From Metopolophium dirhodum (Eukaryota; Arthropoda; Insecta; Hemiptera; Aphididae), in assembly GCF_019925205.1 (NCBI RefSeq), contig NC_083562.1, positions 22,072,001 to 22,136,000 of the forward strand: 64,000 nucleotides of DNA. Direction: 5' to 3'. Shown here in pieces: positions 39,667 to 49,700 of the stretch. A program made the position numbers and the translations under genes. How positions within the stretch are numbered: position 1 is the stretch's first letter; the number at the start of each line of letters is the position of its first letter. The notes under the pieces are model-generated. The model saw only the letters and a program-made list of their open reading frames with translations. It was not told the origin of the DNA and made no database searches.

Positions 39667-42600
39667 TCACAGCTCTGAGTGATAGTTTACCACTCCCCAG
39701 GCTTTAAAGTTTAAATTAAATTCTTCATCACATTTAATTTTGATAGTTGGAAATAAACTGAAAAAATATTTGACATTTTAACATAGGAAGACAATAAAAT
39801 CATATAACGTGTATTGTTTTATATTCACTTGTGGTCGACTGTTTTGAATATGTCTTTTTGTACATGGTCTACGTTTGAAGTAGCACATATAATATGACCA
39901 AGAGTTATTTTCTTAATCATTTTCAGTTGATCTAATAAAATATGATTAATTTTTTTCATACATATCTATTTATTAATATCAATTATATTTATGATCTATT
40001 TACCATCGGTGAAGCTGCCTGGTTGTCCTTTTACATCATAGAAAAAGCGATCACCAGCTTTGTATCGATAAAACCCATCTGCAATTAAGCACCGAGCAGT
40101 TGGGCCCACAATTGCACCGGCACTGTGTTCTTCCAATAAAATACCCACCATTAAGTCGATATCATTCACCGAATTATAATTTTTTTTTAATTTGATTACG
40201 TCCTAAGACAAATTAAAATGTTACTCTTGGCATGTTAACATACATTATAACAATCAGGTGTATTTTTGAAATTTAATTATAAAGTAACAAAACTTAGTAT
40301 TTGTCATTAATATTAATACAATAATATTGTTACAATATTAACTTGGATATAGTTAAAGTATTAATTGGTATTCGTAGTCATAGATATAGATAAAATGTAA
40401 TATAGATAATATTTTAATTTTAAATAATTGATAATTTATTATACTTTTATAGGTATAAGATCCGCTAAGTCTTCAAAGTCCTTGGCCAAAGGAAACCCAC
40501 AAAAATGTCTAACTTGATTGTATGGTTGTAAGCCCACATCGCGGCCCCTGGCAATATCGACTGCAAGTAGATCACGACCATTGTATGGAGGGTTGTTTGG
40601 TAGGGCAAGCATATAATTAGATATCTAAAATGTGCAAAAAATAAATAAATATATAAACCTAAACAGTGAATAATATCAATTTACATAATTATAATATATG
40701 GTAAATTTACATAAAAATTGTATGAAGGTTGAACCATTCGTCCAGGAGTCTCTATAAAACCTTTTAATAATTTATCAAAATTATCACCTAGAGGTATTAG
40801 GTCTGATTTTACCATCCAATCCGTAATTTTTATTGAATTATCTATTTTGTAATCTTTGTTCACAAAACTTAATCGTAAAAATTCAAAATTAGTTTTTATT
40901 TCATTCTATTCCATATTTACAAAGTAAAAATGGAAGTACAATTTGTTGCTAATACACACTTAAACTCAACCGGTATGATTGCGTGAAGAACTCGACTTCC
41001 GGCACTTGAGAATTCAAGGGATGTGGATGGATTTATGGTAGGATCATATATATTTGCTTCATTTAATCCATATATTTCTTGGAAATCATCTCCTAAAATG
41101 TTTTTTTTTAATTGTATATTTTTAATGAATGCAATCATTATCTGTATTGTATTCCAATCACCAATAAAATACTAAATGATTACCAATAATAATCGGTAAG
41201 AAATCTTCATACGAGATACGTTGAATAGTTGCAATTACAATCCTTCGTGACTCTTGATAAATAATTTCATCGGACCAAATTGGATTTAAAGACGAAAGCT
41301 TAAACGCGATATAATTATGAAACCTTAAAAATAAAGTCTGCATTGCAGTAATTCCGAAATTTTGATTTCCGTTATCTGGATCTCCTAGATAACACAACAT
41401 CCACCAATATATTAATGATGGTTAAGAGTTAAGACTTAAGATAATAATATACAATAGGTATAATAATAAATATGCTTTATTAGACATTTTTATAATATTT
41501 AAAAATCGTACTCCTGATATAAAAAAAAAAATAATAAGTATTGAATTTAATTAATGAAAATTCTCTTGAGCTACATGTCTATAGAATATAATATCTATTT
41601 TTGTTTTTATTTTGAATGACTAATGTATTACAATATTTGTGTGTTAAAAATACTCAAAATAGCGTAGATATAGCGTGTATATATCGGGTATTTTCTATGT
41701 ATTTTATTTTTTGTCTTATAAAATTTTAGAATAAAATTACAATAAAACATGCTATTATCATAAGCAAATTTAAATGTATATTAATAGATAATGCTTAATA
41801 TTATAATATTAACCTGTATCGTATTTGATATGTGCTTTTTTATTTTCAATTGTTGCTTTGTTTTGATTGGTTAGAAACGGACAGAACATTTGACCATTGT
41901 CGCCTATAGAGAATTTAAGTCTTCCACCTTCCATAGCTCTAAGATGTAGTGCATAACTTTCACTTGATCCGTACACTTCAGATGCGTCAATAAAATGAGA
42001 ATTATCATTGATCTGAAATGTTTAATTCTAATTTTATTTTTCGGTAAAATGGAAGAAAATCTGACATACAAATGTTGTGGGGTATAAGGGACAACTGTAA
42101 TTTCTTGACGTCAGTGATCGAAATATAGGCGAACAAGTTTTATTGTACACACCATAAACAAGATCGTCGGGTAAATTTTCAAGCACTATTTGACATTGAG
42201 TATAATTCTTTATTTTATTTTCAGTTAAACAACAATCTATTGCAACACCTAAATTATACATTTAAGACAAAATAAATGATTAAAATTTACAAGAATGAAA
42301 GAAATCGAGATAATTGTAAAATGTGGACTTGCCATTCTCATCTGATACTAGATCATTGGGCAAACCTGATATGTCATGGGCTATTAATTGTCCAAATGGC
42401 AATAAAAGTACATTATTTTCATCTACTCTATATATTTCACGGTTAAGAAATATGTTAACGTCGAGCACCCTGGGGTAGGGTAATGCACTTCCATTTGTCT
42501 GTACTCGTAAACCGTAATAACCTGAAAAATTATAAATTCCTATTGAGTAAATAATAATTAAAATGATTAAAATAAAAAAAATTAAACTTTTTTCCAAATC

Positions 42601-44564
42601 ACGAGATAAACACATCTAACGATCAATTCGTGGTATTTTAAGTAACATTATTATAACTAATAGAATAATTTTTAATCAAAAACATATTATTATAATATTA
42701 CAATATATCTAATTGTCTCACCATCACTAAAATTAGCATCAAGCAACCGAAGAAATGCCGTTGCTGCTGCACCCCACGTAGGTGTTTTCAAATTATTACA
42801 AGATCCGTTTAAGCTTCTGTATTTGGCGTTTGGATCACATTTAACTATAGGAGCACATTTCTTCAAGAAATCATCGTTTGTGGTTGCAATACTCTTGATA
42901 TGTAATGAAGGTTTATTCTATAATAATATATATATATATATATAATTAAAATTATATTGATGCAGCTGTTGGATTATAATTTATATCAGAATATCAGATG
43001 TACCTACATATTATAATATAATATAATGTAGGTTAGCCTAACCTTTACCTTTGTATAAATATGTAGTTAGAAATTAAGAAACTAAATTATTATTACGATA
43101 TGATTTGTATGTTGTATATGTAATAGCGCTAAATGAAATAATTATTTTTTATGAAGAACGCTTTTATCAATCATCATTCATCGTTATTATTTTATTTGCG
43201 AGGACTTAGGTTTTTCACGATTCAGGTATAGCCATACTATAGAATTGATTTTATCTGTTTCATTGATTTCCTTTTGTGTGAATCTATACGCACGTCAATG
43301 ATTTGAATAGGTATAGTAATTATAGGTAATTAATTGTTAATAAATGATTTGCGACGAAAAATCGTTATAGATTTACTTTTTATTTATTTTAACTATTTAA
43401 ATATTTTGTGTAACTGTTCAAGTTATTTTTTGTTTTTAAACATTAAGTAAATATGTGTCAAATAATTAATAAAATAATTTCCAATTTAGGTATAATATTA
43501 CAATATTATCATAAAACGTATTGTTTAAAATAAACGATGAAGACAACGCTACACCGACATTTGTTGTCTCCGTCTTACAAGTACGTATCATGGGAAATTG
43601 TACGCTCAGAAGATCACGTTTAGCTCCGTTAGTTTAAAAATTAAAGTGTATTGACATATTATACAATTTTTAGGTATGGTTACTATCTAAGCAATCTCTT
43701 TGGCTTTTTATTATATTTTAATTTTAAAGTGAGTAGTATTTCAAGATGTACAAACAATTTACAATACAATTTTAAAATACTCTTAACTCGCAAATAACTT
43801 TAAAATTAAAATATAATAAAAAGCCGACGAGGTTGCCTAGATAATAATCTTACCTTTAATTTTTATAAAATTTCAATTCACTCTAATTTTTAAGCTAACG
43901 GAGCTATACACATGTTCTGTTGAACGTACAATTTGCTATGTTACACACTTGTAAGACGGAGACTACAATTGTCGGTGTAACGACCTCTTATTAAGTTGAT
44001 AAAGGTTATCACTTGTTTAGCTGAAAACAATATTATTATATTAATTACCTAATCTGTAATCATTATTATATATTGTATGCATTATACAGTACATGTTTAA
44101 TTAAATACATTTTGTTGGTTCACGTTTGCTAAACAGAAAAGATATATAATTTTTTAAGTAAATAAATACTTTTGTTATTTAGTTGGACTTACTTTTGGGA
44201 CATTGCTAGAATCCGATTGTATGACATTGTTCATGAAAATGTACAAAACATAAACAGCACCCAGTAACAATACGCCGAACCAAATTACATTGAAAGGCCA
44301 CTTAAACAGTTTTTGGTTCCATTTCTTATATTGTGTATTTCTTTTTTTCAACAATGGTCTGAACCGAGAAAATATATCTTTACTATTACAATTGTCAAAC
44401 ATTTTAGTTTAATTAGATATATTTTTGATATTTTGAACTATTTGTATGTGTATGTGTATATATAATATATGGTACATATTATAATTATACAACGAGCTAT
44501 AAATTCATAATATTATTTATAATACTTACTTGGTTTCATCGATAACTGTACGTAGATAATTCAT
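39667..44564 (-). CDS. Peroxidase-like membrane protein, paralogue 1 (complete)
   Basis: Animal heme-peroxidase superfamily. Exons 44530-44564, 44193-44358, 42722-42917, 42333-42521, 42070-42248, 41814-42012, 41184-41384, 40960-41092, 40711-40867, 40445-40624, 40004-40202, 39829-39931, 39667-39757; 675 codons, all phases consistent. Residues 34-54 form a hydrophobic anchor after a basic segment, so type II orientation is likely. Family landmarks: GQLIAHD 176-182 (distal His181); HFIDASEVYGS near 261; YQESRRIV and LPIIIG; NPSTSLEF and SRVLH (proximal His425); RGRD 511-514; the C-terminal GPTARCLIADGFYR and DRFFYD. Oddities: the heme-ester Asp is Ala180, and GDPDNGNQN (322-330) replaces GDxRxxE, losing the distal Arg and heme-linking Glu. 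The donor after exon 4 is GC (G|GCAAGT at 42332). Fold is secure; normal peroxidase activity is doubtful. Confidence 0.9.
43536..43995. mobile_element. Foldback element, copy B, in intron 2 of paralogue 1
   Basis: Left arm GAAGACAACGCTACACCGAC then TCTCCGTCTTACAAGTACG; the right arm is its complement, ending ACCGACCTCTTATTAAG-like sequence. It carries the same central palindrome as copy A (AAAATACTCTTAACTCGCAA). It is the main content of the 1.27-kb intron 42918-44192. Confidence 0.75.
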
Positions 44565-45305
44565 TTTTTAGAGACTTATACAGTTACACTGTTCAGTTTC
44601 CCCTACAAACTTACTGAAATATAATTAATTTAGATAAATGGTTCCAGAAAATAAGATCGTATGATTTATTATACTTGCATAATATTAAGAATTGAAAATA
44701 TTCTGAATAGGTAGTTATTACATTAAAAGTTGGAACAGAACTACATTTGTAGTGACTATAGTATACAATAACACTAGTACTAATTAGATGGTTGAGCATT
44801 TGAGATCAGAACATTTAAATTTCTTTTTTTATCTATAATATTAAAATGATGAAATAAAAATATTAGTTATAACTTATAAAATATATTGTTCAATACAGAT
44901 TGATTGTAGCTTTTGATAATCAGAAAAATAATTACTTAATCAAAATAATAATCTATTAATAAAAGTTGTAAGGTACCTAACCTAACCTACGTGTTAATTA
45001 CATAAATAGCTGATTTGTTATGTAGTAAAATAATTTGATAGCGACAATAAATATTAATCATTAGTCATTAGTATATTATTTAAGTGTACATTAAAATCTG
45101 TGTAAGAGGTTTAGAGGTACATTAAATGTTAATATACTATCTTAGAATAGATAAACGGCTCGACGAAACGTTGACCACAAATCAATTAAAGGAATATCCG
45201 TTATTTTATATCATTGTATATATTCAAACAAAACATTATTTATTCATAAGTCATAACTCATAACATTAACATGATAAATCTTGTTTACAAGTTTTATTTT
45301 AGATA
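44565..45305. other. Presumed promoter region of paralogue 1
   Basis: AT-rich sequence upstream of the ATG of the minus-strand gene. No TATA element can be singled out in such composition. The frame at 44611-44799 is not supported. Confidence 0.3.
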
Positions 45306-46460
45306 AGATGTAGATTCTGAGGGGGGCAATGAATGTATTGGTATTTGTATCTCAGTTTTAAATTCAGAGCGTATAGCGATGCATGTATTGGTTTTACAAT
45401 GAAGTGTTTTTTTTCCATCTGTCACGAATTTTTGGGATAGTAAAAATGCTTTAAACATTTATTTCAGCATCTTTTTCAATAGGAAAGTCTAGGTGAAGAC
45501 CTAGAATCTAGATGGTGCATTAAAGTGATCAAAATTAAAAATTCCCGGTAGTTTTTGAAATTGAAAGAATAAACAAAAAAAAACAATTCAGTAAAAATTA
45601 GAATTTTTATGCTAAATTAATTTATTACAAAATTGATTTTTTTTTTTAGTGCAACTTCAAACTAAGAACCATAGATACTATACATTTTCACCAAATGTTC
45701 ACATGACAATTTTCCATATATGATACATTTTTCAAAGTATTTCGACTCTTTTCGAGCCATGAGGAAATTTTGATTGTCTTAAAGTTTTTATTAAATTATT
45801 GTCGATACCTAAATAATTCTTTGTTCCATCAAAGCGATTCAAAACTTTAAAATGTAATACAAGGTTGTGTGTATAAGTTGTTAATGGTGTAGTTAAAAGC
45901 AAAATGTTGAGCGTGAATCCACAGTATTTTTTTATGACTGTCAATAAAATTTCATTCAAAATATTTTGGCTTTTTTTGTACTATTTATAGACACTTGACA
46001 TTTTTATTTGTGAGTAATAAAGCTTGAACAATAATATAAATAGTTCCTTATTATTAATTCTTTTAGACTTAGCAATTAAAGAGTACCGAAAATACATAGT
46101 CAACATTATTACTGAATTCTTTTAACAATTAAAGAATATCAAAAATACGTACTAGTAAAAGTGTTTTTCCTTCTGTATTTTTTATCAAGTCAGTTAACTA
46201 GATAGGTATAAATTATTCAGACAGAAAATAACGATTTCTCCTCAAACGAGTTATGATATTTTGTTGTAAACTAAAAGATATTAACTGTGGACATTTAGAG
46301 CATTCCATTATTACTTAATTTATATCGTTTTTCTATAAACAATGAAAATTTCAAAATATTTAGTTTAGTGTTAAGCTTTTTAAACCATGAACCTATTTAC
46401 GTTTTATTTACGTTTCTACTGTACTTCATAATTGCCTTATAAGTTTATAACAATAATTAT
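45306..46460. repeat. Copy of the 'GATTCTGAGCGAAGCGA' dispersed repeat
   Basis: AGATTCTGAGGGGGGCAATG at 45309 and AGAGCGTATAGCGATGCATG at 45366, followed by CAATGAAGTG, TAGATGGTGCATTAAAGTG and AAATTCCCGGTAGTTTTTG, parallel the 35.5-kb block in order. It fills the spacer between paralogues 1 and 2. Non-coding. Confidence 0.65.
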
Positions 46461-46503
46461 ATAATATAATAACGATTTTGAATAGCTATTATGCTATTAC
46501 TAA

Positions 46504-46806
46504 TTGAAAATCAGCCAAGTGCGAGTCGGACTCGCGCACGAAGAGTACCATACCACAGAATATACGAAATATTTCATATATTCTGTGACCATACCATCAT
46601 CTATAAACATGTTGGCAACACTGCTTATATTATATATTCTAGGATTTTTAGTATTTGCTGTTATAGTGGCAACAGAAATACGTTATCTGTGAAAATGTCA
46701 ACTTACAAATTTTCATGGTTCATGAGATATAGCCTGGTGAAAGACGGACGGACGGACAGCGGAGCTTTATAGTAATAGGGTCCCGTTTTACCGTACGGAA
46801 CCCTAA
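46504..46806 (+). mobile_element. Cross-insect dispersed element (GCCAAGTGCGAGTCGG ... ACGGAACCCTA)
   Basis: Begins TTGAAAATCAGCCAAGTGCG and contains the hairpin GTGCGAGTC/GACTCGCGCAC. It then holds GTATTTGCTGTTATAGTGGC, TCATGAGATATAGCCTGGTG, four GACG units and AATAGGGTCCCGTTTTACC, and ends GTACGGAACCCTAAA. I recognise this from many insect genomes, notably Lepidoptera, but I am not sure of its class. The two frames at 46491-46772 are not likely proteins. Confidence 0.7.
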
Positions 46807-47144
46807 ACAATAAATTACAAACAATTTTTCATAAATAAATTATAAAATATCCTTAGAAGTAGAGGCTGACACCACCGTTTCTGGTAAGGATTGTATTTGA
46901 TATGCCTCTCGGCTCTCATATTTATCACTGAATTCAAATTTAACGTATATACCTACATTACAGTGACTCAATGGTATACACTATACCGGTAAACACGATT
47001 GAGCACGGTCCCTATTTTGAAACAACCCGATTGAGCACGATCCATATTTTTTAACAACCCGATTGAGCACAGTCAAATGAATGCAACGTTGCCAATTTTT
47101 CTGTCCGACTACAACCAGCTAGGCTACACTCGTATTTTGAAATA

Positions 47145-47426
47145 CTAGTACCTATATATAAAGCCGGTGGGAATATTTGTCAATCTTTGTGCTTTACTAG
47201 TCGTATGGGAGGTATTTAACATAGAATGGTGATTATTTTCAATCATGGTTTCCCATCTTTTGAAAGCGGCACGAGTATAATCGATAAATAATATACGAGT
47301 CGTGTAGGAAATTAGGATCGACATAATCGTCGAAATAGGTGCACTCATGCATTGTCGATTACGCCAATTAAGATTATCTGTACGACTGTAAGATTGGATA
47401 TTATTTGTGGTTTTTAAAGTTTTCAT
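47145..47426 (-). CDS. Small ORF of unknown function inside TIR element
   Basis: A 93-codon frame from ATG at 47426. It begins MKTLKTTNNIQSYSRTDNLN, is rich in Thr, Ser, Ile and Arg, and has a central hydrophobic piece (ISTIMSILISYTTRILFI). It also has AAFKRWETMIENNHHSML, which looks helical. I do not recognise a family. It is divergent from the plus-strand ORF starting at 47481, with only 54 bp between them. It could be a chance frame, but chance runs of this length are uncommon at this AT content. Confidence 0.35.
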   Translation of the reverse strand: MKTLKTTNNIQSYSRTDNLNWRNRQCMSAPISTIMSILISYTTRILFIDYTRAAFKRWETMIENNHHSMLNTSHTTSKAQRLTNIPTGFIYRY

Positions 47427-47480
47427 AGAACTTACAATTCACAATTTTATAAGTCTCACCCACACATACACTTGGTAATT

Positions 47481-47687
47481 ATGGGTTTACAAGAAACGCA
47501 AGCTGAAACGATGACAAAAATTCGGTCAATTGAAACCGACAGTTATAAAAGTATGAGTTTTATTGAAATGCAAAAAATTAATGCAACTATAATGGCTTAC
47601 GATGAATATTTAAGAAATAAATGTTCTAAAGATTTACTAAAATATTTATTAAAAGTGGGAAACAAGTATTTAGGGATACCACTTTAA
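47481..47687 (+). CDS. Small ORF of unknown function inside TIR element
   Basis: A 68-codon frame from ATG to TAA. It is charged and helical in look (MGLQETQAETMTKIRSIETD, then MSFIEMQKINATIMAYDEYL and KDLLKYLLKVGNKYLGIPL). No family recognised. An ATG-proximal start was chosen over the upstream TTG. Downstream, at about 47725-47930, two imperfect 100-bp tandem repeats begin TTAACTTTAAGACTAATCTG. The amphipathic, non-repetitive composition argues mildly for a real protein. Confidence 0.4.
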   Translation: MGLQETQAETMTKIRSIETDSYKSMSFIEMQKINATIMAYDEYLRNKCSKDLLKYLLKVGNKYLGIPL

Positions 47688-48497
47688 AACGTTGACACAT
47701 AATACAAATATTCAAATCAAATATATAAATTAACTTTAAGACTAATCTGTATAGGATATGAATTATATTATATATTTATAAAACAAATGAACTTTAATAT
47801 TGTTTATTATATTATGTAATTATTATTTTATTATTAACTTTAAGACTAATCTGTATTGGACATAAACTATGTATATTGTATATATTTGTAAAATAATTTA
47901 ATTTTATATTTTTATACACTAATTAATAGCTTGATGATTATTATAAAATAATTCCTGTAAATATTTCAATTTTTTTTAATTTTTATTTTGATGTGTGTAA
48001 CGGCAACATTGTACTTATTTCTATGCTCAATCGTGTTATATTTTGGATTTCTATTGTTTAATTGTATCTATGCTCAATTGGGTAATGAAAAAGGTAAACT
48101 GTGCTCAATCGGGTTCCAGCCCACTATACATGTAATATACATACATCAGAGCCACTTCCTGTGTTTTTATCTTGTGTAATTGTGTCTGTTACGGATACTC
48201 GTAAACTAATAATTTATAGAAACAAAAAAATTAGGATGTGAGTACTGAGTATAGTGGATAAGACGATTAGCAATTTTACACCGGAGGATACCTGATACAG
48301 ATGGTTAGTTTAGAGTGTATGTTGTTGAATTCAAAACTTTTCTAAAATCTATAATATTGTTTGAAATTCTTGGATTTATTTTTTATATATTTTTTTGAAA
48401 ATGTATAGGTTTTATAGTTTTTTTTTTTTTATATTTGAAAAAATTAACCATAATATTATATATTATATAGAGTGAATGTTGTTGAATTCAAAACCTT

Positions 48498-49120
48498 TCT
48501 ATATATAAAAATGGACCCTAATTACTTGAGACCGATTTCCGATTTCCTTCATATTTTTTTGAAATTAAAGAGGATATCACAAAGCATGTTCTTAAACATA
48601 AATTTAGTCCTATAAAGTTTCGGCTCTGAAAACAATGTATGGTGGCGATGAAATGACAGTGGAGCCATTTGACCAGAAAAAATAAACTGAATAATAAAAA
48701 TGTCGTTTGTTGTATGGTTGCTATTGGTTGCAGATTAAAATAATAATAGTATAATATTATTTGCATTGTTTTTTTTTTCTTTACTTTTTACTTTTCTTCT
48801 TTATCTATACATACGAATGTTTGGTTAGTTTTTTTGTTCATCGGATTTAGTACGGTTAGGTTGATTAAAATTTTATACCAATTGATATTTTTTTCCGGAG
48901 GATGAAAAACGACTGGTTGAATCCAATCCACCGTAGGTTGAATTAAGTAAAAACGACAAACTTGGTATAACTTTGATACTTTAGAGTTAAATTATACACA
49001 TACATACAACGCACTACGTGTGGTCTACCACAGGTAGATTGTCTACCTTATAATAAACTGCATTACTGCTTGCATAATCATAAGCGAATCTCCCGGACAA
49101 CGCCAGTCAGGATGACTCTA
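48498..49120 (+). mobile_element. Helitron-like element, decayed
   Basis: The 5' end TCTATATATAAAAATGGACC and the 3' tail CTCCCGGACAACGCCAGTCA resemble the better copy just downstream. The final CTAG is mutated. The interior is non-coding. Confidence 0.45.
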
Positions 49121-49128
49121 AATTAAAA

Positions 49129-49533
49129 TCTCTATATATTATATAAAATGACTTGTCCTGAGTGATTCATCATCGCCTAGGTGGAACCACTGGACGGATC
49201 TGGCTGAAATTTGGCATATAGATAGCTATTATGACTTAGGCGTCTGCTAATTTGGAAATTCAATTCCTAAAGGGAAAAATAAGGGGTTGTAAGAATACAA
49301 CATTGGCGCCATCTATCAATCAATATCTTAATTAAATATACAATATTGGTTTTAAAATATAAAAGTACGAACTTGATATTTGGAATAAAATTAATTACCT
49401 GGTAATATTATACTGTTCGCATAATATGATTTTTCTTCCATAAGTACCTATACACATCGAATTACACCCAAAAAGAGTTAATTAATCAGTAATCACAATT
49501 ATTTTCCCGGGCAACGCCGGGTTATTCAGCTAG
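49129..49533 (+). mobile_element. Helitron-like non-autonomous element
   Basis: Starts A|TCTCTATATATTATATAAAA and ends CCCGGGCAACGCCGGG, a hairpin, then TTATTCAGCTAG|T. This matches Helitron rules: insertion between A and T, 5' TC, a subterminal hairpin, 3' CTRR. No Rep/helicase. 405 bp. Confidence 0.65.
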
Positions 49534-49644
49534 TATAATATAATTTACACTTAAAAAGACATTGCTTCCACAGAGAGTTACACCCAAGTGAAGTTAAACA
49601 ATCACAACTTATTTTTCAGGGCTATGCCAGGGAAATTCAGCTAG
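49534..49644 (+). mobile_element. Additional Helitron-like 3' end
   Basis: A further tail (CAGGGCTATGCCAGGGAAAT then TCAGCTAG|T) follows directly, making a tandem of 3' ends. Confidence 0.5.
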
Positions 49645-49700
49645 TATATTACACACATAAATATAAATACAAAAAATGTCTAAATGTTAAATCGATCAAT

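Larger units (their letters stand above)
46986..48120. mobile_element. TIR element with subterminal GATTGAGCAC repeats and two ORFs
   Basis: Three direct copies of CGATTGAGCAC at the left (46995-47072, spaced about 33 bp) are mirrored by three inverted copies, (G/A)TGCTCAAT(C/T), at the right (48023-48115). Outer ends CCGGTAAACACGATTGAGCAC and GCTGGAACCCGATTGAGCAC (right end, complemented) are similar. CACTATA flanks both sides (46979-46985 and 48122-48128), a likely target duplication. It carries a divergent pair of small ORFs. Superfamily not assigned; MULE-like is possible. Confidence 0.65.

Noticed and set aside
46491..46772. 93-codon frame over the cross-insect element
   Set aside because: The element is recognised as a non-coding dispersed repeat; the frame runs through its hairpin and GACG repeats.
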